DNA of 64,000 nucleotides from Vineibacter terrae (GCF_008039615.1 NZ_VDUZ01000006.1:160448-224447), one strand, 5' to 3'; positions 36,857-46,577 are shown, counted from the first letter of the stretch. A program made the numbers and translations. The notes: a model not told the origin generated them from the letters alone.

Positions 36857-38110
36857 TCAGCCGCGCTCCTTGGCGCGCCAGCCGGGCATCGGGAAGACGG
36901 GCTTGGCATCGGCGAAGGCGGCCGGCAGCACCACCGTCGGCTTGTTCTTGAGGTTCTGCACGGCCGCGGCCTGGATGTTGACGTTCTGGCCCTTGGCGTC
37001 GAACTGGATCGGGCCGCCGGTCATGACGTGGTCCTTGATGTCGGTGCGGCGCAGCGCCTCCATCAAGGCGCCGCCGGCGTGCGACTGGGCACGCTTCCAG
37101 GCATCGGCAGCGACCAGCATCGCCTCGAACGTGTAGCCCACGTTCAGGTCGACCTGGCCGTCCTTGTACTTGGCGGCGAAGCGCTTCTCCAGCGCCTGGG
37201 TCATCGCCGACTTGGGGTTCATCCAGGGCACGTTCGAGATGTGGAAGTTCGCGAACTTGCCCATGGTCTTCAGGAAGTCGACCTCGTACAGGCCGGGCGC
37301 GCCGGGATTGACGATGCCCATCGGCTCGTATTGCTGCTTCACCATCTCCTGGATCAGCAGCTTGGCGTCGTTCAGGCGGCTCACCGGCATCACCAGCTCG
37401 GCCTTGGTCGCCTTGGCCTTGGCGACCTCAGCCGAGAGATCCTTGGCGCGCGGGTCGTAGGCGATGACGTCGAGGATCTCGTACGGCATCTGCAGCTTCT
37501 TCGCCAGGCCGGGGATCGCCTTCATCATCGCTTCGCCGAACGTGTCGTTGACCGACATCAGCACGGCTGTCTTGGGCGTCTTGCCGGTGGCGGCGAACAG
37601 GTCCTTCTGCAGGGTCAGCGCGCCGGTCACCAGCATCGGCGCCGTCGGGAAGTTGCGGACCAGGAACTTGAAGCCCGACTCGGTCAGCGCCGGCGTGGCG
37701 GCGATGTTGACGATGAAGGGCACCGAGCGCTGCTCGCAGACCTGGGCGATGGCCATCGAGTGGCCGGAGTCGAAGGCACCGATCAGGACATGGGCGCCGG
37801 CGGCGATCGCCTTCTCGGCCTGGGTGCGCGCGACATCGGCGTTGGTTTCCGTATCGTAGCGCATCAGCTCGATGCGGACGCCGACCTTCATGTCCGCCAG
37901 CACGTCGTTGGCAAGCTCGGCGCCGCGCATGCAGACCTGCCCGATCTGGGCCTGAACGCCCGACAGCGGCAGCAGCATGCCGACCTTCAGGTCGAACTTC
38001 TCCTGGGCCAGCGCGTGGCGCAGCGGCAGCGGGGCGGCGATGAGGGCGGCGCCAGCGGCAGCGCGGCGGGCCAGCGCGCGGCGGGTGAGGCCGATGCGGA
38101 TCTCGGACAT
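36857..38110 (-). CDS. Leu/Ile/Val-type ABC substrate-binding protein
   Basis: 417 residues. Export signal with RRALARRAAAGAAL and cleavage after HALAQ; then VGMLLPLSGVQAQIG, VLIGAFDSGHSMAIAQ, AVLMSVNDTFGEAM of the periplasmic-binding fold I. GGGAGG precedes ATG 38110. No cognate permease is adjacent (the neighbouring importer is of the nitrate/taurine type), so it is an orphan or works with the liv genes at 23.6-27 kb. Confidence 0.88.
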   Translation of the reverse strand: MSEIRIGLTRRALARRAAAGAALIAAPLPLRHALAQEKFDLKVGMLLPLSGVQAQIGQVCMRGAELANDVLADMKVGVRIELMRYDTETNADVARTQAEKAIAAGAHVLIGAFDSGHSMAIAQVCEQRSVPFIVNIAATPALTESGFKFLVRNFPTAPMLVTGALTLQKDLFAATGKTPKTAVLMSVNDTFGEAMMKAIPGLAKKLQMPYEILDVIAYDPRAKDLSAEVAKAKATKAELVMPVSRLNDAKLLIQEMVKQQYEPMGIVNPGAPGLYEVDFLKTMGKFANFHISNVPWMNPKSAMTQALEKRFAAKYKDGQVDLNVGYTFEAMLVAADAWKRAQSHAGGALMEALRRTDIKDHVMTGGPIQFDAKGQNVNIQAAAVQNLKNKPTVVLPAAFADAKPVFPMPGWRAKERG

Positions 38111-38218
38111 GATACCTCCCTGGACAGCGGAACAGACAGTCTTGATTGCAGCTTGGATGGCGTATCAAACAATCCCCATGCCCGCCACCGCGATCTGCCG
38201 GCGCCAGACCGTCCATGC

Positions 38219-38303
38219 GTCATCCCGAGCGCAGCGAGGGATCTCCCGCGGAGGGGGCACCGCGGGCCGTTCGCAGGAGATCCCTCGCTGTGCTCGGGAT
38301 GAC
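38219..38303. repeat. dispersed palindrome, family A, copy 2
   Basis: GTCATCCCGAGCGCAGCG ... CGCTGTGCTCGGGATGAC; loop region differs from copy 1. Lies between the permease stop and the binding-protein start. Confidence 0.95.
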
Positions 38304-38325
38304 AGGTGGCGATCGTCCGACCGGG

Positions 38326-39117
38326 TCAGCGCCAGCGCAGCACGGCGCGCTCGATCGCGCCCAGCACGGCGCTGACCGCCAGTCCCAGCAGCGACAGCAG
38401 GGCGACGCCGGCCAGGAGCTGGTCGGTCTGCATCAGGTTGCCGGCGCTGAGGATGAAGGCGCCGATGCCGTACTGGGCGCCGATCATCTCGGCCGCCACG
38501 ACCAGGATCAGCGCGATCGAGGCGGTAATGCGGAAGCCGGCCAGGATGCCCGGCATGGCGCCCGGCACCAGGATCTTCCAGACGATGGCCGCCGCCGGCA
38601 GGCCGAAGCTCTGGCCCATGCGGATCAGGTTGCGCGGTACGGAATCGCAGGCCGTGTAGGCAGCGATCACAGTCGGGAAGAAGACGCCGAAGCCGATGGT
38701 GGCGACCTTGGACGGCTCGCCGATGCCGAACCACAGGATGAACAGCGGCAGCAGCGCGATCTTGGGGATCGGGAACAGCGCCGACACCACCGGCAGCCCG
38801 GCGGCGCGCGCCGCCGAGAAGATGCCCATCGCCAGTCCGATCGCCAGCCCGGCGGACGTGCCCAGCACCCAGCCCAGCGCGATGCGCGACAGCGAGGCGC
38901 CGATATGCTTGCCCAGCGTGCCACTGTCGATCATGTCGCCCAGCGCCCCCACGATCTGCCAGGGGCTGGGCATGAAGAGAGCGGGCAGCCAGCCGCGCGC
39001 CGAGGCGAGCTGCCACAGGCCGATGACGGCCACGAACACCGCCACCGGCACCAGCCGCCGCGGCCGCGGCTGGAAGCCGCCGCCGCGGAAGGGCACGGGC
39101 GCGGTGCGCTCAGCCAT
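38326..39117 (-). CDS. nitrate/sulfonate/taurine-type ABC permease
   Basis: 263 residues, six helices; family signatures LFPIPKIALLPLFILWFGIGE, DSVPRNLIRMGQSFGLP (EAA-type loop with GAxxxxxxxKILVPGAMPGILAGFR). ATG 39117 with GAGG 8 nt upstream overlaps the ATPase stop by 8 bp; ATG 39138 is a second option. Works with the ATPase and binding protein upstream. Confidence 0.9.
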   Translation of the reverse strand: MAERTAPVPFRGGGFQPRPRRLVPVAVFVAVIGLWQLASARGWLPALFMPSPWQIVGALGDMIDSGTLGKHIGASLSRIALGWVLGTSAGLAIGLAMGIFSAARAAGLPVVSALFPIPKIALLPLFILWFGIGEPSKVATIGFGVFFPTVIAAYTACDSVPRNLIRMGQSFGLPAAAIVWKILVPGAMPGILAGFRITASIALILVVAAEMIGAQYGIGAFILSAGNLMQTDQLLAGVALLSLLGLAVSAVLGAIERAVLRWR

Positions 39118-39871
39118 GCTGGACCTCGCGCTCGGCATCGCGCGCCTCGTCGCGGATCAGCGCCCACAGGTGCTCGCGCACGCCGGCGATCGCGGGCCCG
39201 CTGCGCTCGGCGAGCGGCACGTCGATGGCCACGATCTCGCGGATGCGTCCGGGCCGGCGCGACAGCACCACCACGCGGTCGGCCAGCCGCGCGGCCTCGT
39301 CGAGGTTGTGGGTCACGTAGAGGCGGGTCGAGCGCTCGCGTGCCCAGATCGCCAGCAGGTCCTCCATCAGGAGCTCGCGGGTCTGCGCGTCGAGCGCCGA
39401 GAGCGGCTCGTCGAGCAGCAGGACCGCGGGCCGCACCACCAGGGCGCGGGCGATGCCGACGCGCTGGCGCATGCCGCCGGAGAGCTGCCTGGGCAGCGCC
39501 GCGGCGAAATCGGCCAGGCCGGTCAGCGCCAGCGCGGCCTGCACGCGGGCCTGGCGCTCGGCCCGCGGCAGCCGGTGATGCTCCAGCGCCAGGGCCACGT
39601 TGGCCGCCACCGTGCGCCAGGGCAGCAGCGCGAAGTCCTGGAAGACGTAGGTGAAAGGGTTGAGCGAATCGGCCCGCGGCGCGCCGACCGTCACGACGCG
39701 CCCGGCGGTCGGCTTCAGCAGGCCGCCGACGATGCCCAGCAGGGTCGACTTGCCGCAGCCCGAGGGACCGATGATCGCCACCGTCTCGCCGTCGCGCACG
39801 GCAAGGTCGATGCCATCGAGGGCAAGCAGGCCATCGTAGTGGTGGGTGATGCCCTCGAGGCGCAGATCCAT
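39110..39871 (-). CDS. nitrate/sulfonate/taurine-type ABC ATPase
   Basis: 253 residues. Walker A GPSGCGKSTLL, Q-loop VFQDFALLPWRTV, signature LSGGMRQRVGIARAL, Walker B LLLDEPLSALDAQTR, H-loop YVTHNLDEA. SsuB/TauB type. Middle gene of the importer; separated from the binding-protein gene by a family-C palindrome. Confidence 0.92.
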   Translation of the reverse strand: MDLRLEGITHHYDGLLALDGIDLAVRDGETVAIIGPSGCGKSTLLGIVGGLLKPTAGRVVTVGAPRADSLNPFTYVFQDFALLPWRTVAANVALALEHHRLPRAERQARVQAALALTGLADFAAALPRQLSGGMRQRVGIARALVVRPAVLLLDEPLSALDAQTRELLMEDLLAIWARERSTRLYVTHNLDEAARLADRVVVLSRRPGRIREIVAIDVPLAERSGPAIAGVREHLWALIRDEARDAEREVQHG

Positions 39872-39894
39872 GGCGGCGGTCCTAGCACGTTCCC

Positions 39895-39989
39895 GGCCGG
39901 GCCGCGCCGCTCCAGCGGCGCATCATGATCCAAAGCCGGCGCAGGTCGACCCATGGTCATGAGCGCCGCTGGAGCGGCGCGGCCCGGCC
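39895..39989. repeat. dispersed palindrome, family C, copy 3
   Basis: Arms GGCCGGGCCGCGCCGCTCC / GGAGCGGCGCGGCCCGGCC with an inner CATGATC...CATGGTCATG region. Lies within the importer operon, between binding protein and ATPase. Confidence 0.93.
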
Positions 39990-39994
39990 GACAC

Positions 39995-41020
39995 CTACCG
40001 CTTCGGCAGGTCGAGGTGGTCCTTCACGAAGCTGAGGTCGAGGAACTTGGCGGCGTCGACGTCGCGGGCGACCATGCCCTGCGCCTGGTACCACGTCACC
40101 TGGTCGTAGATGTTCTTCACCAGCAGCCGGCCCTGCGGATCGATATAGGAGGCGCTGGCCTTGACCTGGTCGACCGATGGCTTGGGCTCGACGTATTTCT
40201 GGATTATCGGGATCAGAGCGTCGGCCTTGTCGCCGAACACGCGCTTGCCGGCCGCATCCCGCTGCAGGAACGCCTCGGCATAGTCGGCACAGGCCTTCAC
40301 GTAGGCGGCCACGAACTTCTCGACCACGGCGCGGCGCTGCTCGATCATGCGGCTGCCGGCGAACAGCGCGCCGAGCTGCCAGGGCGTCTCCTGGTGCACC
40401 CAGCCGATGATCTTGCCGAAGCCGTCCTTCTCGGCGGCATAGGCGTTGTTGGCCGGCAGCAGCGCGCCGTCGACCTGCTCGCCCTTCAGCGCCGCGGTGA
40501 CGTTGGCGATCGACTGCAGCGGCTTGAGCGTCACCTCGGTGAGCTTGAAGCCGCGCTTCTCGGCCAGCATGCCCAGCATGTAATGGAAGGTCGACCCGGT
40601 CTGGGTGATGGCGATGGTCTTGCCCGGGAACTTGCCGGGATCGGTGAAGCCGGCATCGAAGGCCTTCTTGCCGGCGACATAGGCCACGAAATCATAGCCC
40701 GGCTCCTCGCGCGACTGCGCCGCGATGATCTTGATGGCGCCCTTGCCGGCGAGATTGAAGAAGCCGCCGGTGAGGCCGGTGATGCCGAGGTCGGCATCGC
40801 CGGCCGCGACCGCCACGGCGATCGGCTGGGCGGCATCGAAGAACTTGAACTCGACCTCCAGCCCCTGGTCCTTGAAGTAGCCCTTCTCCATGGCGATGAA
40901 GATCGGGGCCGAGGACACGAAGCGCAGGGCTGCGATCGATACCTTCTCCTGCGCCGACGCGGCGATGGCCACGCTCAGCGTCACGAGAGCGGCCAGAATG
41001 GCGATGAACCGGTTGTGCAT
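39995..41020 (-). CDS. nitrate/sulfonate/taurine-type ABC substrate-binding protein
   Basis: 341 residues with Sec signal (MHNRFIAILAALVTLSVA...ASAQ) and the NMT1/SsuA fold: FIAMEKGYFKDQGLEVEF, VAVAAGDADLGITGLTGG, LLPANNAYAAEKDGFGK. GGGGAGG precedes ATG 41020. First gene of its importer operon. Ligand could be a sulfonate, pyrimidine precursor or aromatic; unknown. Confidence 0.9.
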   Translation of the reverse strand: MHNRFIAILAALVTLSVAIAASAQEKVSIAALRFVSSAPIFIAMEKGYFKDQGLEVEFKFFDAAQPIAVAVAAGDADLGITGLTGGFFNLAGKGAIKIIAAQSREEPGYDFVAYVAGKKAFDAGFTDPGKFPGKTIAITQTGSTFHYMLGMLAEKRGFKLTEVTLKPLQSIANVTAALKGEQVDGALLPANNAYAAEKDGFGKIIGWVHQETPWQLGALFAGSRMIEQRRAVVEKFVAAYVKACADYAEAFLQRDAAGKRVFGDKADALIPIIQKYVEPKPSVDQVKASASYIDPQGRLLVKNIYDQVTWYQAQGMVARDVDAAKFLDLSFVKDHLDLPKR

Positions 41021-41237
41021 GAGCCTCCCCGCGGCACGCGTTGATGTTGTCGCCGCGACCCTAACGGCCGCCATGCAGAGGGTCAACGCGCTGCGGCAGC
41101 GTCGAACCGCTGCGGCCAGCTCCGTCCTCGACGTGCCGGGTGAGTGAGGCTGCCTTGCTGCCGTCACGGGGCAACCGCGTTGGGCAGCGCATGGAAATCG
41201 GCTACGGTCGGCCGCAAGCCAACATCCCGGGAGGACT

Positions 41238-42182
41238 ATGGACATGTCGGTTCTGGTGCTGGGCGGCGCCGGCTTCATCGGCCGGCGGCTGGTGCCGCGG
41301 CTGGTGGAGCGCGGGCATCGCGTCACGGTGATGGATATCGCGCCGACCACGGCCTTCGCCGCGTTCGGCGATCAGGTCACGGTGGTGCGCGGCGACGTCT
41401 CGCAGTTCGACGACGTGATGTCGGTCACGGCGGCGGCGAAGCCGCAGCGGGTGGTCAACCTCTCCTATCACATCGGCAGCGAGCTGCCGCCACGTGTCGC
41501 CTTCAAGCTCAACGTGCTGGGCATGGAGAACTGCTTCGAGGCGGCGCGCCTTTGCGCGGTGCCGCATGTGATCTACGCCAGCTCGCTTGCCGTCAGCGGC
41601 CAGCAGAAGCATTTCGGCGAGCGCCCGGTGACGGAGGACGATCTCTGCCACGGCGACTACCAGTATGCCCGGCACAAGATTTTCAACGAGTGGCAGGCCC
41701 AGGATTACCGCGACAAGTTCAAGATGCGCATCACGGGCGTGCGCCCCGCCAACGTGACCGGTCCGGACAAGGTGCGCGGGTCCGTCGACCATGTGAACTG
41801 CATCACCTATCCGGCGCGCGGCGAGCCGGTCTCCTTCCCGTGGCGCGATGCCATGCGCATTCCGGTCCATGTCGACGACGTCGCCGAGGTGTTCGCGCGC
41901 GTGACGCTGGCCGATGCGCCGCGCCACGCCATCTACAATACCGGCGGCCACACCATCAGCCTCGGGGCGCTGGCCGACATGGTGAAGCGGTTTCTCCCCG
42001 AGGCGCGGATCACGTTCGAGCATGACACCGGAGGGCGCGAGCGCTCCGGCAACTTCCTGATCGACAACAGCCGCCTGGTCGAGGAGTTCAGCGTGCAGTA
42101 CGCGCCCTTCGAGAGCCGCGTGCTGCAGATCATCAACGACGTGCGGGCCGAGGCCGGGCTGCCGGCGATCCGGCAGCCATGA
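41238..42182 (+). CDS. NAD(P)-dependent epimerase/dehydratase (extended SDR)
   Basis: 314 residues. Rossmann motif LVLGGAGFIGRRL (6-18), catalytic Ser in YASSLAVSG and Tyr-x3-Lys in QYARHKIF (with GDY just before), RPANVTGPD after it. GGGAGGACT gives an ideal ribosome-binding site for ATG 41238. ATGA overlap with the following GST gene, so a two-gene operon; a sugar, lignan or other aromatic alcohol may be the substrate (in lignin degraders epimerase-like SDRs and GSTs act together), but that is speculation. Confidence 0.85.
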   Translation: MDMSVLVLGGAGFIGRRLVPRLVERGHRVTVMDIAPTTAFAAFGDQVTVVRGDVSQFDDVMSVTAAAKPQRVVNLSYHIGSELPPRVAFKLNVLGMENCFEAARLCAVPHVIYASSLAVSGQQKHFGERPVTEDDLCHGDYQYARHKIFNEWQAQDYRDKFKMRITGVRPANVTGPDKVRGSVDHVNCITYPARGEPVSFPWRDAMRIPVHVDDVAEVFARVTLADAPRHAIYNTGGHTISLGALADMVKRFLPEARITFEHDTGGRERSGNFLIDNSRLVEEFSVQYAPFESRVLQIINDVRAEAGLPAIRQP

Positions 42183-42841
42183 CCGGACCCGGCAGCCTGC
42201 CGATCCTGTTCGGGGCGCGCTACAGCGTCTACACGCGCATCCCGCGGCTGGCTCTGGAAGAGAAGGGCGTGCCGTACCGGTTGGAGGAGGTCGATATCTT
42301 CGCGCGTGGCGGCCCGCCGGCCGGCTATCTCGAGCGCCAGCCCTTCGGCCGCATCCCGGCCTTCGAGCACGACGGCATGCGCCTGTATGAAAGCGGCGCC
42401 ATCGCCCGCTATATCGATGAAGCCTTTCCCGGGCCGGCGCTGCAGCCGGCCGACCCCAGGGGGCGGGCCCGCGTCAACCAGGTCATCAGCATCTGCGACA
42501 GCTATGCCTATCGCACCCTGGTGTGGGACATCTTCGTCGAGCGTGTCAGCGCGCCGGCCGAAGGCCGGGCCTCCGACGAGGCGCGAATCGCGGCCGCCCT
42601 GCCGCGCGCCCGGACATGCCTGCGCGTGCTCGACGACCTGCTTCAGGACCAGCCATGGCTCGCCGGCCCGGCGCTGAGCCTTGCCGACCTGCACGCGCAG
42701 CCGATACTGGCACTGTTCCGCCTGGCCGAGGACGGCGCGCAGCTCCTGGCGCAGCACGCGGCGCTCAGCCGATGGTGGGGCACCATGGCCGCCAGGCCCA
42801 GCGTGCAGGCGACGCGCTCACCGCGCGAGCTGGCGGTGTAG
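42179..42841 (+). CDS. glutathione S-transferase
   Basis: 220 residues. N-domain ILFGARYSVYTRIPRLALEEKGV, PFGRIPAFEHDG and LYESGAIARYIDEAF (cis-Pro and SNAIL-like motifs); C-domain ALSLADLHAQPILALF. Overlaps the epimerase stop by ATGA. No catalytic Cys; Ser15 or Tyr18-like residues may activate glutathione. Confidence 0.88.
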   Translation: MTGPGSLPILFGARYSVYTRIPRLALEEKGVPYRLEEVDIFARGGPPAGYLERQPFGRIPAFEHDGMRLYESGAIARYIDEAFPGPALQPADPRGRARVNQVISICDSYAYRTLVWDIFVERVSAPAEGRASDEARIAAALPRARTCLRVLDDLLQDQPWLAGPALSLADLHAQPILALFRLAEDGAQLLAQHAALSRWWGTMAARPSVQATRSPRELAV

Positions 42842-42862
42842 GGACACGATCGAGCGCGGACT

Positions 42863-42949
42863 GTCATCCCGAGCGCAGCGAGGGATCTCCTGCGGCAAAA
42901 GCGCGCGGTGGGCTATTCGCGGGAGATCCCTCGCTGCGCTCGGGATGAC
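42863..42949. repeat. dispersed palindrome, family A, copy 3
   Basis: GTCATCCCGAGCGCAGCG ... CGCTGCGCTCGGGATGAC in the gap between the convergent 3' ends of the GST and DUF4189-hydrolase genes. Confidence 0.95.
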
Positions 42950-42968
42950 AACCTGCCGCTGTCCCATC

Positions 42969-44336
42969 CTAGCTGCAGGTCGCGACGCCGGCAGGCGCCG
43001 AGGGGCGGGTCATGAAATCGCGCAGGCAGGCGGCGAAGCGCTGCGCCATCGGCAGCTCGGTGCCGGCCGTGTGGCCGCTCAGGCCGGTGGGATGGTCGAT
43101 CAGCAGCAGCGGGATGCCCGGCGACTCGGCCCGGCTGCGCGCGATCCGGACGCGCTCGGCAGGATCGGGATCATAGTCGTCGTTGTCGAACAGGGCGATC
43201 ACCACCCGGGTCCCGGGCGAGCGGCGGCGGCTGAGCAGCTCGTCGAACTCGCGCAAGGCCGTGGCCCGCTGCGTCGTGCGCACCGTGCGGTTGCCGTGCG
43301 TCGCCGGCGACAGCGCCACCACGGCATAGAGGCCTTCGATGCGGTCCATGGCCTGCAGCGAGATCCAGGCGCCCGCCGACTGGCCGGCGACGATGATCCT
43401 GGAATAGCCCAGCGCCCGCAGCTTCTCGATGCCCAGCGTCAGCGCGGCGGTGCCCCAGCCGTTGGTGTCGTCCAGCGGCGCCCGCTCGGCGCGGTAGACG
43501 TCCCAGCCGGCATTGCCCAGGGTACGCATTATCGTCGCTGTCGGCGCGGCGCGGCGGTCGGCACGTCGTCCGTCCGGCGTCGCGCCCCGGCCATGGCTCC
43601 AGATGATCGCGCCGGACGCACGGGATGGGCCATGCAGGCGGAACAGGGGATCGAGCGACAGAGGCTGGATGGCGGTGAGCAGGCCGTCGGGCGTGACCGC
43701 CGGCTCGGCCGCGGCGATCACCTCGCAGCCGGTGCGGGCGAGCTTGCCGCATTGCTCGATGGCGGCCCTGCGGGCCTCGCCGACCGTGCGGTGCCCGGTG
43801 GCGTAGCCGCATTTTCCGTCGCCGCTGCGCGCGAAAGCGCGATTGGGCGCGCCCAGCAGGTAGGTATCATAGAGCTCACGGCACATGCCCGAGACGCCGG
43901 CCGCGGCGCCGTCGGCAGGCTCGTCGCTGGGCACGTCCGGCGGCCAGGCGATGCGGCCCTGCGCCTCGCTGCCGGCGCGGTTGATGGCGGCCGTGCCGGC
44001 GAAGGTGGCGACGACGGTGCAGCCCTCGATATTGCCGCGCTGGCAGAAGCCGATCGCGGCGACCTGGGCCGCTTCGGGCGTGCGGTAGTTGGCGGCATAG
44101 CCGCACTGGCCGCGCCGGTTGGTGGCGAAGGCCCGGATGGCGCCGCCCTTGAGGTATTTCTCGTAGGTCCGCTTGCAGGTCGAGCTGAGGTTGAACTGCT
44201 TCACGGCCTCGGCGACCGTGGGGTCGGCCGTCTGGGCCATCGCTGGATGGCCGATACCGGTGGCGACCATCAAAAGGGCGGCCGACAGGGCCGCTTGGGT
44301 GCGGCCGGAAACGACATACGTGAACACCTGGACCAT
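42969..44336 (-). CDS. secreted double-DUF4189 / alpha-beta hydrolase fusion
   Basis: 455 residues. Export signal (ALSAALLMVATGIGHPAMAQ), then two homologous ~60-residue modules with conserved Cys: CKRTYEKYLKGGAIRAFATN..CGYAANYRTPEAA..CQR..GC and CRELYDTYLLGAPNRAFARS..CGYATGHRTVGEA..CGK..GC (DUF4189-like). Residues about 225-445 are an alpha/beta hydrolase with WSHGRG oxyanion region, nucleophile GQSAG and late His in DHPTGLSGH. Likely periplasmic esterase or peptidase with a substrate-binding repeat pair. Start ATG 44336 lacks a clear Shine-Dalgarno; a later Met is possible. Confidence 0.75.
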   Translation of the reverse strand: MVQVFTYVVSGRTQAALSAALLMVATGIGHPAMAQTADPTVAEAVKQFNLSSTCKRTYEKYLKGGAIRAFATNRRGQCGYAANYRTPEAAQVAAIGFCQRGNIEGCTVVATFAGTAAINRAGSEAQGRIAWPPDVPSDEPADGAAAGVSGMCRELYDTYLLGAPNRAFARSGDGKCGYATGHRTVGEARRAAIEQCGKLARTGCEVIAAAEPAVTPDGLLTAIQPLSLDPLFRLHGPSRASGAIIWSHGRGATPDGRRADRRAAPTATIMRTLGNAGWDVYRAERAPLDDTNGWGTAALTLGIEKLRALGYSRIIVAGQSAGAWISLQAMDRIEGLYAVVALSPATHGNRTVRTTQRATALREFDELLSRRRSPGTRVVIALFDNDDYDPDPAERVRIARSRAESPGIPLLLIDHPTGLSGHTAGTELPMAQRFAACLRDFMTRPSAPAGVATCS

Positions 44337-44511
44337 GGGGCAGCAAAGTCCGCACAGACGGGCCGGTTGTCAATGGCGGCGTAGCAGCGTTGATGCCGCT
44401 GTGTCGCGGGTTGTCGCCGCACCGTCACAATGGGGGCGGGCCGCTTTCCGCACGCTCTCGTGCATTGACCTCCGGCGTCCGATCACACAGCGTCGCGTTG
44501 CCACCCTTTCC

Positions 44512-44595
44512 GTCATCCCGAGCGCAGCGAGGATCTCCCGCGAATAGCGCATCGTGCGCCTTGCCGCAGGAGATCCTCGCTGCGCTCGGGATGAC
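44512..44595. repeat. dispersed palindrome, family A, copy 4
   Basis: GTCATCCCGAGCGCAGCG ... CGCTGCGCTCGGGATGAC, lacking one G of the GAGGGATCT block. Lies just after the atuF stop codon, possibly the 3' end hairpin of the atu transcript. Confidence 0.95.
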
Positions 44596-44609
44596 GGAAG
44601 GACCGGGTG

Positions 44610-46577
44610 CTACGCGCCGGCCAGGGTCATGGTGGCCAGGACGGCGCGGGCGGGAACCTGCTCTCCTTCCTTGACCGGCACGGACGCGACCGTGCCGTCG
44701 GCGGCGGCGCGGATCTGGTGCTGCATCTTCATGGCTTCCAGCACGACCAGCGTCTGGCCGCGCACCACGGCCTCGCCGGCGGCCACCTTCACGGCCACGA
44801 TACGGCCGTCCATCGGCGCGCGCAGCGTGCCGTCGCCGGCCGCATCGGCGCCGCGCGGCGCCTCGTGCGTGACGTCGGTCAGGGCCAGCGCGAGGCCATC
44901 GATCTCGATCAGCCAGGCGTCGCCGTCGGCCTGCGCCTGCGCCGTGCGCCAGACGCCGTCGAGCGCGAAGCGCACACGGGAGTCGACGGGCGTGCCGACG
45001 CGCAGCGTCAGGGGGCGCTCGCCGACCGTAAGGCGCATCGTGCCGTCGGCTTGACGGTCGAGGTGAAGCTCCTGGCGCAGGTCGCCGGCGCGCAGTCGGA
45101 TCAGCGTGGCGGTGGGGTTCGAGTTGCGCCAGCCGCCCAGGAGCGCGCCCGTGCGTGTCCGCGCGGCGTCGTAGATCAGCCCGGCGGCCAGCGCCCAATG
45201 GGCATCGGTCGGCGCCGGCGCCGCCAACGACTCGGGTGGAAAGTGCTGGCCGATGAAGGCGGTCGTGGCATCGCCGGCAACGAAGACGGGATGCCGTAGC
45301 ATGCGCACCAGCAGGTGCTTGTTCGTCGTCGGGCCCAGCACCACGGTGTCTTCCAGGGCACGGGCCAGCTTGCGGCAGGCGTCGGCACGCGTGGCGCCGT
45401 GCGCGATCACCTTGGCGATCATCGGGTCGTAGAAAGGCGAGATCGCATGGCCGTCGTGCACGCCATGGTCGACCCGCAGGCCGGCGCCGGCGGCGGGGCG
45501 CCACACCGCGACGGTGCCGGTCTGCGGCAGGAAGCCGTTGTAGGGATCCTCGGCGTAGAGGCGCACCTCGATGGCGTGCCCGCCGAAGCCGATCTGGTCC
45601 TGTGTCAGCGGCAAGGCGTCGCCGGCCGCCACGCGCAGCTGCCAGGCGACGAGGTCCTGGCCCGTGATCATCTCGGTCACGGGATGCTCGACCTGCAGGC
45701 GGGTATTCATCTCCAGGAAGTAGAACGCGCCATCCTCGCCGAGCAGGAATTCCACCGTGCCGGCCCCGCGATAGCCGATGGCACGTGCGGCCGCGACGGC
45801 GGCGGCGCCCATGCGCGCGCGCAGCGCCGCGTCGACAGCCGGCGAGGGCGCCTCCTCGATCACCTTCTGATGGCGGCGCTGCACCGAGCAGTCGCGCTCG
45901 CCCAGATGCACGACATTGCCATGGCTGTCGGCAAAGACCTGGATCTCGACGTGGCGCGCATTGACGACGGCCTTCTCCAGGATCAGCTCGCCCGAGCCGA
46001 AGGCGTTGGTGGCCTCGTCGCGTGCCGTGCGGATGGCCTCGGCCAGGTCAGCCTTGTCATTGACCAAACGCATGCCGCGGCCACCGCCGCCGGCAGCGGC
46101 CTTGACCATCACCGGCAGGCCGATCTTCAGCGCCTCGGCGGCCAGGGTGGCGTCGCGCTGGTCAGTGCCCTGGTAGCCCGGCACGCAGGGCACGTCGGCC
46201 GCGATCATGCGCCGCTTGGCGGCAGCCTTGTTGCCCATGGCGTCGATGGCAGCCGGCGGCGGGCCGATGAAGACCAGCCCGGCATCGGCGCAGGCTTGCG
46301 CGAACGCCGCATTCTCCGACAGGAAGCCGTAGCCCGGATGAACGGCATCGGCGCCGGCGGCGCGCGCGGCGGCCAGCAGCTTGCCGACGTCGAGATAGGT
46401 CTCGGCCGCAAGGTTGCCGGGCAGGCCTACGGCCTCGTCGCAGACCCTGACATGCAGCGCGTCCTGGTCGGCGTCGGAAAAGACGGCGACCGTGCGGTAG
46501 CCCAGCGCCGCTGCGGTCCGGGCCACCCGGCAGGCGATCTCGCCGCGATTGGCGATCAGGATCTTGGAGAAGGTCAT
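44610..46577 (-). CDS. atuF: geranyl-CoA carboxylase, biotin-carrying alpha subunit AtuF
   Basis: 655 residues: biotin carboxylase N-domain (LIANRGEIACRV), ATP-grasp (KAAAGGGGRGMRLV), FLEMNTRLQVEHPVTE, and the C-terminal biotinyl domain with the Lys in LEAMKMQHQI. Carboxylates cis-geranyl-CoA together with AtuC using ATP and bicarbonate. Methylcrotonyl-CoA carboxylase is very similar; assignment to Atu rests on the gene order B-C-D-E-F. Last gene of the operon. Confidence 0.85.
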   Translation of the reverse strand: MTFSKILIANRGEIACRVARTAAALGYRTVAVFSDADQDALHVRVCDEAVGLPGNLAAETYLDVGKLLAAARAAGADAVHPGYGFLSENAAFAQACADAGLVFIGPPPAAIDAMGNKAAAKRRMIAADVPCVPGYQGTDQRDATLAAEALKIGLPVMVKAAAGGGGRGMRLVNDKADLAEAIRTARDEATNAFGSGELILEKAVVNARHVEIQVFADSHGNVVHLGERDCSVQRRHQKVIEEAPSPAVDAALRARMGAAAVAAARAIGYRGAGTVEFLLGEDGAFYFLEMNTRLQVEHPVTEMITGQDLVAWQLRVAAGDALPLTQDQIGFGGHAIEVRLYAEDPYNGFLPQTGTVAVWRPAAGAGLRVDHGVHDGHAISPFYDPMIAKVIAHGATRADACRKLARALEDTVVLGPTTNKHLLVRMLRHPVFVAGDATTAFIGQHFPPESLAAPAPTDAHWALAAGLIYDAARTRTGALLGGWRNSNPTATLIRLRAGDLRQELHLDRQADGTMRLTVGERPLTLRVGTPVDSRVRFALDGVWRTAQAQADGDAWLIEIDGLALALTDVTHEAPRGADAAGDGTLRAPMDGRIVAVKVAAGEAVVRGQTLVVLEAMKMQHQIRAAADGTVASVPVKEGEQVPARAVLATMTLAGA

